A stretch of 53,058 nt of DNA from assembly GCA_947589545.1 (NCBI GenBank), contig CANQBA010000022.1, positions 1 to 53,058 of the forward strand, read 5' to 3'. The stretch's first letter is position 1, and each line of letters starts with the position of its first letter. Below, one piece after another: positions 34,277 through 41,798 of this stretch. Source of the DNA: an uncultured Oscillospiraceae bacterium (GTDB lineage Bacteria; Bacillota; Clostridia; Oscillospirales; Oscillospiraceae). The notes under the pieces are model-generated. The model saw only the letters and a program-made list of their open reading frames with translations. It made no database searches and was not told the DNA's origin. The translations under genes and the position numbers were made by a program.

Positions 34277-34307
34277 ATTTGCTACACGTCAATGACGTGT
34301 AGCAAAT
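34277..34307. repeat. 31-bp near-perfect palindrome after the partition genes
   Basis: ATTTGCTACACGTCA (34277-34291), one central A, and TGACGTGTAGCAAAT (34293-34307) are perfect 15-bp arms. No clean T-run follows, so it may be a protein-binding site as well as a terminator. AAAATGCTA occurs twice nearby (34228 and 34269). A centromere role for ParR is possible but unproven. Confidence 0.7.
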
Positions 34308-34323
34308 TATTTAAATTATTTCT

Positions 34324-34358
34324 CCCTTTGGATAAAATAAACACAAAGATCCAAAGGG
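34324..34358 (+). promoter_or_regulatory. Inverted repeat overlapping the start region of the second XRE gene
   Basis: CCCTTTGGAT (34324-34333) and ATCCAAAGGG (34349-34358) are perfect 10-bp arms with a 15-nt spacer. The right arm overlaps AAAGGGTGG, the likely ribosome site of the gene at 34369. It could hide that site as a hairpin in RNA or serve as an operator in DNA. Confidence 0.6.
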
Positions 34359-34368
34359 TGGTGATTCC

Positions 34369-34614
34369 TTGGAGGCACAATTTGACAACAGCCAGCGGAT
34401 GGAGAACCTTTCTTACGCTATTGGATATTACCGCAAAAAGAAGAACCTTTCGCAGGAGCAAATGGCAGAGATGTTGGGGATCAGCCGTCAACATCTATCC
34501 GCTGTTGAGGCGCAGGGGGTAAAGCGTGGCCTTTCGCTGGAATTGCTGTTCAATATAGCAACGGTTCTTGAGATCGAACCGTATATGCTTTTGAAGTTTA
34601 AGCTGGAGAAATGA
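34369..34614 (+). CDS. XRE-family regulator (81 aa)
   Basis: An HTH of the XRE type spans residues about 15-70: YYRKKKNLSQEQMAEMLGIS followed by RQHLSAVEAQ and LSLELLFNIATVLEIEPYML. TTG 34369 is the likely start, with AAGGGTGG 7 nt upstream; ATG 34399 is an alternative. It ends 62 bp before the promoter of the second RNA leader, so it is another candidate for the repressor of that promoter. Confidence 0.85.
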   Translation: MEAQFDNSQRMENLSYAIGYYRKKKNLSQEQMAEMLGISRQHLSAVEAQGVKRGLSLELLFNIATVLEIEPYMLLKFKLEK

Positions 34615-34675
34615 GCCTTGGGACTGTATTGCGTAAATACAGAGGAACAGCAACACAAAATACAGAAAAATATTA

Positions 34676-34704
34676 TTGACATGCACTATATATTGTGGTA
34701 TAGT
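34676..34704 (+). promoter_or_regulatory. Strong sigma-A promoter with degenerate palindrome (leader copy 2)
   Basis: TTGACA (34676-34681), 17-bp spacer, TATAGT (34699-34704). The spacer reads GCACTATATATTGTGG, the same as the palindrome of copy 1 except for two changes in the left half; the right half ATATTGTGG is intact. Confidence 0.85.
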
Positions 34705-34710
34705 GACCTT

Positions 34711-34876
34711 AGCAATTGATTGTTTGTGCGTTCTCCGCTTGAAACGCGGAGCCAGGTCCCAGTGACTTGGGAACGGGGCGGCACCCGGATTGCACACGTT
34801 GTTAAGGTTGTACGCAAGTACCGGTCGGACGGACTGCGCTCAGATGGGAGCAGTCTGCCCGGGCCGGTATTTTTTA
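34711..34876 (+). ncRNA. Structured RNA leader, copy 2
   Basis: The core 34715-34814 matches copy 1 at 18740-18839. Stems here are TGTGC (34725-34729) with GCACA (34792-34796), CTCCGC (34733-34738) with GCGGAG (34746-34751), and TCCC (34757-34760) with GGGA (34769-34772). After the core this copy diverges and goes directly into a terminator, so a discrete RNA of about 165 nt is expected. It precedes a second long operon starting at 35078. Up to two terminators must be passed for the promoter at 34676 to serve that operon. Confidence 0.75.
34819..34875 (+). terminator. Terminator at the end of leader copy 2
   Basis: TACCGG (34819-34824) pairs with CCGGTA (34864-34869), with an inner GGACTGC/GCAGTCT stem, followed by six T residues (34870-34875). 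Confidence 0.82.
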
Positions 34877-34990
34877 TATAAATCTATTTTTGGCCGAAAG
34901 GCAGAGAGGATGATGCCAATAGCGTGTATACCCACGAACCCATGTCCTACTGAGTTAGGACACAGCCGGAGAAAACTTCCGGCAAAATGA

Positions 34991-35047
34991 AGAGGCATGA
35001 TACCTCATATCCCGGAATGGGAGTGAGTATCATGCCTCTTTTTTTGT
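34991..35047 (+). terminator. Second terminator before the downstream operon
   Basis: AGAGGCATGATAC (34991-35003) and GTATCATGCCTCT (35027-35039) form a 13-bp stem with inner CTCA/TGAG pairing, followed by eight T residues. Between this and the previous terminator lie smaller hairpins TGTCCTA/TAGGACA (about 34945) and GCCGG/CCGGC (about 34964). A small ORF from ATG 34987 is probably an accident of this hairpin. Confidence 0.88.
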
Positions 35048-35077
35048 TTAAGAAAAAAGTAAAGGTGGCTCAAAGAA

Positions 35078-35833
35078 ATGAAAGAAAGAAATCCCATTTG
35101 GAACAGTGTCGGTCTGTTGATCGGCGTTTTAATCGCAATACTCGCCATCGTGCGTGGACGTTGGCAGCTTCCGCTGCTGATCCTCGCAGTTTCCGTGTGG
35201 GCGCTGTGGGTTGTGTACTCGCTTGTCGTCCTTCCCCGGAAAGGTAAAGCCGGCTATAAAAGGCACGGCAAAAAAACTGCCGACATTGACCGGACCATGG
35301 CGGAGATGGTTCTACGTCATGTCAACTACCGTATCACGGATCGTCTAAAGACGGCTTACCCCAATGCACGGTGGGAATGGTTGATGCGTGACCCTGCGCT
35401 GTTTGTTGTTCAAGGCGGAACGGGGCGTATCCGTGTTTACGGTGTCCCGAAATATGATTACGCCGATATTACGGTGGATCAGAGCGGCAAACTTTCCTGC
35501 TCATTTATCAGCATGACGCCGGTAGAACGCTTGGCGGAACAGTCTGAACCGCCCAATCGTCAGGAACAGGATCCCCAGGCATGGTATGACGTCCACGCCG
35601 AGAAAATCCTGGAGCAGCTGACGTCCGATTTGAACTCCAGAGGTAATAACAGTCTGCTTCTGAAGGAAGATGGCTCGGTAATTGCTTGCTACGGCGAGGA
35701 CGAAGGTGAGACAAGGAAAGGCGTTTTATCTCGTCTTCCGCCCAAAGCCAATTGGGGCGCGTTGGCCGAGCTCATAGAACAGGATGGCCTGACGGCTACG
35801 GTGCGGGACTCCTGTATTGCGGTCACATGGTAA
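35078..35833 (+). CDS. Membrane-anchored protein of unknown function (251 aa)
   Basis: Two adjacent spans (VGLLIGVLIAILAIV and LPLLILAVSVWALWVVYSLV) are followed by a basic stretch and a cytoplasmic domain of about 190 residues. That domain has the phrase MAEMVLRHVNYRITDRLKTA and a C-terminal DGLTATVRDSCIAVTW. The start follows AAAGGTGG by 10 nt. First gene of the second long operon. I do not recognise the soluble domain. Confidence 0.65.
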   Translation: MKERNPIWNSVGLLIGVLIAILAIVRGRWQLPLLILAVSVWALWVVYSLVVLPRKGKAGYKRHGKKTADIDRTMAEMVLRHVNYRITDRLKTAYPNARWEWLMRDPALFVVQGGTGRIRVYGVPKYDYADITVDQSGKLSCSFISMTPVERLAEQSEPPNRQEQDPQAWYDVHAEKILEQLTSDLNSRGNNSLLLKEDGSVIACYGEDEGETRKGVLSRLPPKANWGALAELIEQDGLTATVRDSCIAVTW

Positions 35834-35849
35834 AAAGCGAGGTGTGCTT

Positions 35850-36932
35850 GTGAAGAAAGGAATGACGATTCAGGAAACGCTGACTGAGATTATGCGTCAG
35901 AGCAACGCCAAGGCCGACTACATGGTAAATCTCAGCAACATGCACCTGGAGACTTGCGACGGAACACCTGTCCTGCGCCTGCTGGATGAAAACGGACTGG
36001 ATCGAGTGGAACCTCTGGACATTCTGCCTACCGCTCACCGGCAGATCGGTGAATTTCTGAACATTCCCCGGAAGTATTATGACAAGATGCTTCAGGAGAA
36101 CATCGGCCTTCTTGCCGAGAACGTAAACAGTTGGCTTGGCCGTTCTGAGGGCGAGCGTATGGTTCGCACAATCGACGGCAAGGCAAGGGCGTTTTTAAGC
36201 AACCGTTACCGGCGCATCGACAATCTGGATATTGCCCGCATCACCCTTCCCATTATTGAGAAGATGCCCGGCGCCATCTATGAGAGCTGTCAGATTACCG
36301 ATGACGCCATGTATATCAAGGTAGTCAATCCCAAACTCACTGCAGAGGTGGTTCCCGGCGATGTGGTTCAGGCCGGAGTGGTCATCTCCAACAGCGAGAC
36401 GGGCCAGGGCGCCGTGAGTATCCAGCCTCTGATTTTCCGCCTTGTCTGCACCAACGGCATGACGGTGAATGAGGCCGGCACCCGCAGAAACCACATTGGC
36501 CGGATAAACAGCAGTGATGAGAATTTCCTGCTGTATTCTCAGGCGACTATTGAAGCCGATGACCGTGCGTTCATCATGAAGATCCAGGACACAGTACGAG
36601 CCGCGGTGGACGAAGCCCAGTTTGCCAGAGTCCTGGATAAGCTGCGGGAGAGCAAGAGCAAGAAGCTGAATACCACCGATCTCCCCGGCGTGGTCAAGCT
36701 GGCAAGCTCCAGTATGGGCATCACGGACGCGGAGAGCGACGGGGTACTCCAGCGGCTCATTGAGGGCACCGACTACACCCTCTACGGCCTTGCCAACGCC
36801 GTTACCCGGCACAGCCAGGATGTGGAAAGCTATGACCGCGCCTCCAAGCTGGAGGAGATCGGCTATCAAATCATCACCATGTCGCCGGAGCTTTTCCGGC
36901 GCATTAACAATGTAACTCGCATGGCCGCCTGA
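35850..36932 (+). CDS. DUF932 protein
   Basis: The sequence matches the DUF932 phage/plasmid family. Supporting phrases are YMVNLSNMHLETCDGTPVL, RQIGEFLNIPRKYYDKML, and FRLVCTNGMTVNEA with RRNHIGR, followed by a helical C-terminal part. Members accompany mobile elements; the function is not established. GTG 35850 has GAGGTG 5 nt upstream and precedes ATG 35862, whose own site would touch the codon. It begins 17 bp after the previous stop. Confidence 0.85.
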   Translation: MKKGMTIQETLTEIMRQSNAKADYMVNLSNMHLETCDGTPVLRLLDENGLDRVEPLDILPTAHRQIGEFLNIPRKYYDKMLQENIGLLAENVNSWLGRSEGERMVRTIDGKARAFLSNRYRRIDNLDIARITLPIIEKMPGAIYESCQITDDAMYIKVVNPKLTAEVVPGDVVQAGVVISNSETGQGAVSIQPLIFRLVCTNGMTVNEAGTRRNHIGRINSSDENFLLYSQATIEADDRAFIMKIQDTVRAAVDEAQFARVLDKLRESKSKKLNTTDLPGVVKLASSSMGITDAESDGVLQRLIEGTDYTLYGLANAVTRHSQDVESYDRASKLEEIGYQIITMSPELFRRINNVTRMAA

Positions 36933-36969
36933 AGGCTGTGCGGAAATAAAAATACGAGGAGGAAAACAC

Positions 36970-37812
36970 ATGAATACTCAGGAAACTAATATGATGCAGT
37001 GCCCGCCTTTCGTTCTGCCCGATCTTGAACCGGTGGCAAGCGACTCTGGCTTTACCAAGGAGGAACTGGAAGGAGATATGGACGGCCTCCGGCTGAACTT
37101 CCAGCGCGTGAAGATCCCCAGCGGCGGCCAGGTTCAATTCGAGCTCCCCGGCGACGATCCGGACAACCCGGACTACGCCAAGTTCCTGGACGGCGTCATC
37201 GTCTACAGCCACAACTCCAACGCCTACTGGCCTGACGGCGATGACTACGACGACAACACACCGCCCGCCTGCCAGTCCACAGACGGTAAGTTGGGCTACG
37301 GCACTCCCGGCGGTATCTGCGCCGACTGTCCCATGAACCGTTTTGGCAGCGACAGGAAAGGCACCGGAAAAGGCAAAGCCTGCAAGAACATGCGCGTCCT
37401 GTACCTGCTCCGCAGCGGGGACTACATGCCCATCAAGCTCTCCCTCTCTCCCACCAGCATCAAGCCCTACACCGATTTCGTCAATGCCGCATTCATCTCA
37501 AGGCGCCGCGGCGTTTGCGGAAGCGTAGTGCGCATCGGCCTGAAGAAAAAGAACAACGGCAAGGATGACTACAGTGTGGCGACCTTCCAGAGACTCTACG
37601 ACTTCACCGGCGAGGAGCTGTCGCGGGCCAGGGCCTACGCCAACAATTTCAGGCAGCAGATCGAGCTGATCCTTTCCCAGCGTACCGGGGATATCGAGGC
37701 GGAGGCCGGCAGCGGTGTGGAGATGGAACGCCCTGCCAAAGTTATGCCCAACAACGCAGGGCACTTTGAAGTTGGCACCATCAACGGCGACGCGGAAGAC
37801 TTGCCGCTGTAA
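36970..37812 (+). CDS. Cys-containing ICE protein of unknown function (280 aa)
   Basis: The central part holds CQSTDGKLGYGTPGG, then ICADCPMNRFGS and ACKNMRVLYLL, a likely zinc-binding cluster of four cysteines. A conserved-looking YMPIKLSLSPTSIKPYTDFV follows. Its codon use is more GC-rich and biased than that of neighbours, which suggests high expression. Together with DUF932 it may form a nucleic-acid-handling pair; that is inference. GAGGAGG precedes ATG 36970. Confidence 0.65.
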   Translation: MNTQETNMMQCPPFVLPDLEPVASDSGFTKEELEGDMDGLRLNFQRVKIPSGGQVQFELPGDDPDNPDYAKFLDGVIVYSHNSNAYWPDGDDYDDNTPPACQSTDGKLGYGTPGGICADCPMNRFGSDRKGTGKGKACKNMRVLYLLRSGDYMPIKLSLSPTSIKPYTDFVNAAFISRRRGVCGSVVRIGLKKKNNGKDDYSVATFQRLYDFTGEELSRARAYANNFRQQIELILSQRTGDIEAEAGSGVEMERPAKVMPNNAGHFEVGTINGDAEDLPL

Positions 37813-37817
37813 TTCGG

Positions 37818-38321
37818 ATGACCCCCCTGACAGATGAGCAGCGCCAATTTGCGGCGGATAATCACGCTCTCATCTATTCCTTCCTTAATGAGGAGGGCCT
37901 TGATGAGCGTGAGTACTATGACATTGCCGCTTTGGGGTATGTATCTGCGGTCAGGCGGTATTTGATGCGGTCAGAACTGCGCCGCTACGCCTTCTCTACC
38001 GTTGCGTGGAAATCCATGCGGCGCAGCATTACGGCGTTTTATAAGGCTGAGTCCCGCAGAGTGAAAGCGGAGCAAAGCTATTTGGAATCATCCGCCTTGG
38101 AGGATCCCATGGAAGAAATGGAGGCCAGATTGATTTTGCACGACCTGGCCTCTGTTGCCCACAGGGCTCAGTACGAGCTGGCGATCCTGCGTCTGCAGGG
38201 GTATTCCATCGCCGATGTGGCCAAAAAGCAAGGCATTTCCCCTAAAAAAGTGCGGAGCCTGCTAAAAAATCTGTATCGAGAATGTTTTCAAAAATATACA
38301 AAGAAGGAGGCAAAAATATGA
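37818..38321 (+). CDS. Sigma-70-like factor (167 aa)
   Basis: An N-terminal region-2-like half (EYYDIAALGYVSAVRRYL, YAFSTVAWKSMRRSITAFYK) and a C-terminal helix-turn-helix (ELAILRLQGYSIADVAKKQG, ISPKKVRSLLKNLYREC) give the shape of a minimal sigma or phage-type late regulator. It is the intact counterpart of the broken gene at 10122-10672. It lies mid-operon and could switch on other ICE promoters. It overlaps the next gene by four bases. Confidence 0.78.
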   Translation: MTPLTDEQRQFAADNHALIYSFLNEEGLDEREYYDIAALGYVSAVRRYLMRSELRRYAFSTVAWKSMRRSITAFYKAESRRVKAEQSYLESSALEDPMEEMEARLILHDLASVAHRAQYELAILRLQGYSIADVAKKQGISPKKVRSLLKNLYRECFQKYTKKEAKI

Positions 38322-38554
38322 TAACCAAGGCCCACAGGACTCTGAGCGGGTCACTGATGCACCCACTTTGCGTTGGCAACTGTGCCTTTATCCGCCACGA
38401 ATCGGGATATACTCGAACGTCCCGTGTCGTTGCTATCAAAAGCGTGAGCCGGGAGGAAATCTGTTTTGAGACGCAGAACACCCACTACCGGCTTGTACCG
38501 GAACCTACAACCGAATGTGCTGACGGCCTCACCGTTATGGGCTTGACGGCCTGA
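38318..38554 (+). CDS. Small ICE protein (78 aa)
   Basis: ATG 38318 follows GAAGGAGGCAAAAAT. The product is a compact beta-rich chain (HPLCVGNCAFIRHESGY, TRTSRVVAIKSVSREE, CFETQNTHYRLV), possibly a single small barrel. No family recognised. A strong terminator begins 8 bp after the stop. Confidence 0.6.
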   Translation: MITKAHRTLSGSLMHPLCVGNCAFIRHESGYTRTSRVVAIKSVSREEICFETQNTHYRLVPEPTTECADGLTVMGLTA

Positions 38555-38561
38555 AAGCTCC

Positions 38562-38602
38562 GGGAGCGCACGAAGGGATTCCCTTTGTGCGCTCCCTTTT
38601 TT
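38562..38602 (+). terminator. Strong intrinsic terminator inside the long operon
   Basis: GGGAGCGCAC (38562-38571) pairs perfectly with GTGCGCTCCC (38586-38595), with an inner AAGGG/CCCTT stem, and eight bases of mostly T follow. Genes continue in the same direction 43 bp later without an obvious new promoter. Confidence 0.9.
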
Positions 38603-38644
38603 GAGAGAACATCCAAACGGCGCAAGGCAACGGAGGTAACGACA

Positions 38645-38938
38645 ATGTATACGATTCAAAATATCCGAACAGGTAAATTTCTATTCGGAACAGCGTTCGG
38701 TTACGGCGCCGGCTCCAGTAAGCAGAGAACCAGTTTTGAAATGATGGTCACTTACGACAGCCTGTTTTCCGCGAAGGCGGACTTTTTGCACCGGCAATGC
38801 GGTCATGATTACCGAATCGTCCGTCTCAAGCCGCCTGAAGTGGATCGCGTCATAATGTACGATACTCCCAGCGGCTATGATACCGGCGTGCGTGAGGAAC
38901 GATCACGAAAAGCGAAACGGAGGAATAGACAAAAGTGA
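38645..38938 (+). CDS. Small ICE protein (97 aa)
   Basis: Begins MYTIQNIRTGKFLFGTAFGY after ACGGAGGTAACGAC. The C-terminus is strongly basic (RSRKAKRRNRQK), which suggests nucleic-acid contact. It overlaps the next start by four bases. Family unknown. Confidence 0.6.
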   Translation: MYTIQNIRTGKFLFGTAFGYGAGSSKQRTSFEMMVTYDSLFSAKADFLHRQCGHDYRIVRLKPPEVDRVIMYDTPSGYDTGVREERSRKAKRRNRQK

Positions 38939-39168
38939 AAATCACCGATTCTGACGCCCCTAAGGGCGTCATCTGGTACCACGACACCGCCTGCCACAAG
39001 TGTGGTACGATGCCGGTCAACTCCTGGGACAAGCGGGTGTCCCGCGCCCTGGGCTACAAGCACATCCACTGCGAAGCCTGCATCGCCAAGGAGTACGACA
39101 TATCGGTTGACGATCTTCGGGGTGTCATGCAGGAACACTATGGGCTGGTGCCGTGTTCTGGTCTATGA
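38935..39168 (+). CDS. Small zinc-ribbon protein (77 aa)
   Basis: Two CxxC knuckles, ACHKCGTMPV and HCEACIAKEY, form a zinc ribbon. GTG 38935 is the start, with GAGGAA 8 nt upstream. It overlaps the next gene by four bases (ATGA). Such ribbons occur often among ICE accessory proteins; the role is unknown. Confidence 0.6.
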   Translation: MKITDSDAPKGVIWYHDTACHKCGTMPVNSWDKRVSRALGYKHIHCEACIAKEYDISVDDLRGVMQEHYGLVPCSGL

Positions 39169-40292
39169 ATGAGCTGACCAAGGAGCTTCTGGCGGAGGGT
39201 TGGACGTTGGAGAAACACCCGGACTATGTTTATAGAGGCCGTTATGACGAGGGACTTGAGTATAAGTGGGAACACAAGCTCAAGCTCGTCTGGCAGACCG
39301 GCTGCGGGCTTTTGGTGGAGGGTCAGACAGTGGCGACTTCCGATGCCTGGTTCATGGGCGTCCAGTACAGCCCGGAGAACGGGAACCCGCTGCTGCGGTG
39401 CCCGTACAACAACCGCAAATGCGAACACATTCCGGAGGGGTTCCCGCTCCCCATGTGTCCGTGCCGGCTTACGGATCAGCCCTATGACTACGAAGCCAGC
39501 ACGGAAAAGGTGTCCGACGGCAGAGCCAAGGCCCGGCGAAAGCAGTACATGGAGATTACGGGCGGACAGTATTGCGCCTGCGTCGTGGACTGCAACGGCT
39601 ATGAAGGCGGCCAGCTGGAGGTCAAGTATGATGTAGACCGGTGCATACGAACCAGGTGCAAGAATCAATTCTGCTCCATCCGCAAAAAGCCCCATGACCT
39701 GACGCCGGTGAATATCTTCTACGACATCCGCCGGACGTGGATAACCAGGGTGGGATTTCTTGAGGAGACGAAAACGGTTATTGAAAAAGGACAGAAGGTG
39801 TTTCCAAGGCCCGTGGCACAGACGGACGCGGAGATTTGGCTGAAGGTCAAAAAGGCCGAGTACAACCCGCTGAAGGACCAGACCATTATCAGACCGCATC
39901 TGACATGGGAGGATCGGCGGCAGAGGCACTTTTCCGACTACCATAGGACGTGGCCGGGGTACGATTACTTTGAGTTCCACTACCAGGTGGAGAACATACG
40001 CATTGAACGGCGTGAGACGCGGGATCTGTTGCAGGACCTGCGGGACGTGGAGGACGGTATCGAGGTGGTCCACGCCTCAGACCTGCAAAAGGCGGCAAAG
40101 GCCCAAAAACGGGAACGACTTGCGAAGGCGAGGCAGGCCCGTGAGAGGAGGAAAAGCCGGCAGGATCCGTCCGTTTTATCAACGCAGAAATTTGAACAAA
40201 TGAGTTTTATGGAAGGAGTGCTTGAAACAAATTATGGAAAATCACAGCAAACTGATGACCCCTCTTTTTGTTGGAGGAATGTTCAATTCTGA
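39165..40292 (+). CDS. Large Cys-rich ICE protein of unknown function (375 aa)
   Basis: ATG 39165 overlaps the previous stop. The middle carries many cysteines (LRCPYNNRKCEHI, MCPCRLTDQP, QYCACVVDCNGY, RCIRTRCKNQFCSI), enough for two zinc sites. A basic coiled-coil (KAAKAQKRERLAKARQARER) lies near the end. The last 71 bases overlap the next gene in another frame, which is unusual in this operon. Family not recognised. Confidence 0.65.
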   Translation: MNELTKELLAEGWTLEKHPDYVYRGRYDEGLEYKWEHKLKLVWQTGCGLLVEGQTVATSDAWFMGVQYSPENGNPLLRCPYNNRKCEHIPEGFPLPMCPCRLTDQPYDYEASTEKVSDGRAKARRKQYMEITGGQYCACVVDCNGYEGGQLEVKYDVDRCIRTRCKNQFCSIRKKPHDLTPVNIFYDIRRTWITRVGFLEETKTVIEKGQKVFPRPVAQTDAEIWLKVKKAEYNPLKDQTIIRPHLTWEDRRQRHFSDYHRTWPGYDYFEFHYQVENIRIERRETRDLLQDLRDVEDGIEVVHASDLQKAAKAQKRERLAKARQARERRKSRQDPSVLSTQKFEQMSFMEGVLETNYGKSQQTDDPSFCWRNVQF

Positions 40293-41181
40293 AGGTCGCA
40301 GAATGTGGGCAGATTTTGAAAAGGAAATTACCGACGGCACTACGACCTACAAGCTTTGGCGGAGCGCCGGGAAGCCGAATGTGGAGTACCCCAGGGCGGA
40401 GAACGACAGGTATTATCTCCATGCGGAGGTCAATGGCCGGCTCCTGCCTCTCGGTATGACGGAATGGTTTTTGATTGACCGATGCGGATTCGATGATGCG
40501 GTAGTGAAGCTCTACGGCGGCAAGGAAGCCCGCCAGCAGTATTTCAACCGGCTCCGTGATTCTGGGAATGAGGCAGGGATCACGACCGCGCTTGACACCG
40601 AGAGAAAGGAAATCGAGCTTTGCGGCAGTGACCCTGCCTGTCAGACGCAATATATCCGAAAGCTGCTTGACGGTCATGTTAGCGCCTATCTCGCTTCGAA
40701 TGCTGACGGCGGCAAGAGCTTCCCGGACTTCATCGGAGCTCTCATCATGGACGATCTGGCCCGTTGTTCAGAACTGTCCGCCGTTTACAAGTCTTTGCGT
40801 GCAAAGGAGCGCGAGGAGTTTGTGGCCCGCGAGGCGGCAAAGGCAAAGGAATACGCTGACAGCGAAAACGAAAAACTGGAGCAAACGGTTTCGGATGCCG
40901 TCCAGATCATTAAAAGCGGTGGAATACTGGATAATAAAAAGGTCGTTTATTATGAGACTCCAAACTGCGGCAAATCCTGCTCTCTCATCAATTACCTGAT
41001 GCGCCGCTACAATGTGAAGGTTCCTCTTCGGACACAGGGATGGATCGAGACAAGGCTTACTGGTGTCAGGATCGAAAACGGCGAAAGTAAAGAGCTGTGG
41101 TACCGCCGTACAAAAAACGGGCGAGGGTCACAATTGTTCTTCCAATGTATGAATGATTTGATCCACACTGTCACCGCATGA
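40222..41181 (+). CDS. Unknown ICE protein (319 aa)
   Basis: TTG 40222, just after GGAAGGAG, is the listed start; ATG 40234 (MENHSKL) is also possible. The N-terminal half is globular (LHAEVNGRLLPLGMTEWFLI). A helical region (AREAAKAKEYADSENEKLEQ) precedes a C-terminal part with IETRLTGVRIENGESKELWY. No motif identifies it. Confidence 0.6.
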   Translation: MKQIMENHSKLMTPLFVGGMFNSEGRRMWADFEKEITDGTTTYKLWRSAGKPNVEYPRAENDRYYLHAEVNGRLLPLGMTEWFLIDRCGFDDAVVKLYGGKEARQQYFNRLRDSGNEAGITTALDTERKEIELCGSDPACQTQYIRKLLDGHVSAYLASNADGGKSFPDFIGALIMDDLARCSELSAVYKSLRAKEREEFVAREAAKAKEYADSENEKLEQTVSDAVQIIKSGGILDNKKVVYYETPNCGKSCSLINYLMRRYNVKVPLRTQGWIETRLTGVRIENGESKELWYRRTKNGRGSQLFFQCMNDLIHTVTA

Positions 41182-41198
41182 TTGCCGGAGGACGAAAA

Positions 41199-41441
41199 AT
41201 GGAAATAGGTAATCAATTAAAATCGGAAAAAACGGCAAGCGGAACGTACACAGTGACGATTGAGGAGCACATATCCGGCGAATTCCATGTAATGGCAGGG
41301 GACATTTTTCAAGCTTTGGAACTTGCTGAGAAGAAATACAGGCAAGATGAGTTTGTCGTTCTTCCTTCTCCTCCCACAGCACGGCTCATTATGGCCGAGA
41401 ATGACGAGACTGGAGATGCGACCGAATGGAAGGAGTTTTGA
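41199..41441 (+). CDS. DpnD/PcfM-like small protein (80 aa)
   Basis: The core YTVTIEEHISGEFHVMAGDI followed by FQALELAEKKYRQDEFVVLP matches the DpnD/PcfM-type C-terminal domain found in Gram-positive mobile elements next to PcfJ/PcfK. Function unknown. ATG 41199 has CGGAGGA upstream; its stop is directly followed by the TTG start of the next gene. Confidence 0.72.
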   Translation: MEIGNQLKSEKTASGTYTVTIEEHISGEFHVMAGDIFQALELAEKKYRQDEFVVLPSPPTARLIMAENDETGDATEWKEF

Positions 41442-41693
41442 TTGAACGCGCATTATATAACCCCCGTGGTCGGTCAAGTATACGCAAACCGCAACGGCGG
41501 TGAGTTTCAATGTATTGGCGATACCTCCTACTTTGACAGCCTGGGAAATCTCAAAATGATCGTTCCTCAGGAGCACTGCGGCTTATTTGAGCGGGTTTCA
41601 GACGGTTGGAGGCTTTTCGCCCATGGTGTCCTGCAGTACGAGGACGGTACTGTTGAGTGGAATTACTCTACCAACGGACATTACGCCAACTGA
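41442..41693 (+). CDS. Small ICE protein (83 aa)
   Basis: TTG 41442 is preceded by AAGGAG 8 nt upstream within the previous gene. The sequence (YITPVVGQVYANRNGGEFQC, HGVLQYEDGTVEWNYSTNGH) suggests a small all-beta fold. No family recognised. Confidence 0.6.
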   Translation: MNAHYITPVVGQVYANRNGGEFQCIGDTSYFDSLGNLKMIVPQEHCGLFERVSDGWRLFAHGVLQYEDGTVEWNYSTNGHYAN

Positions 41694-41734
41694 TAGTCAG
41701 GGAAACGCCGTAAAACTGACATTTTTTAAGACAA

Positions 41735-41776
41735 GCCCGGAGAAGTCGTCTGCCTGCGCAGATCTGTTCTCCGGGC
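41735..41776 (+). terminator. Hairpin without T-run inside the operon
   Basis: GCCCGGAGAA (41735-41744) pairs perfectly with TTCTCCGGGC (41767-41776), with an inner TCTGC/GCAGA stem, followed by AATCATAATAAGG. It lacks a terminator tail and precedes the ribosome site of the next gene, so processing or pausing is as likely as termination. Confidence 0.55.
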
Positions 41777-41798
41777 AATCATAATAAGGAGAGTCGAA

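Noticed and set aside
34987-35247. 86-codon ORF starting MKRHDTSYPGMG
   Set aside because: Its first codons are the arms of the terminator at 34991-35047 and the rest overlaps the membrane-protein gene in another frame.
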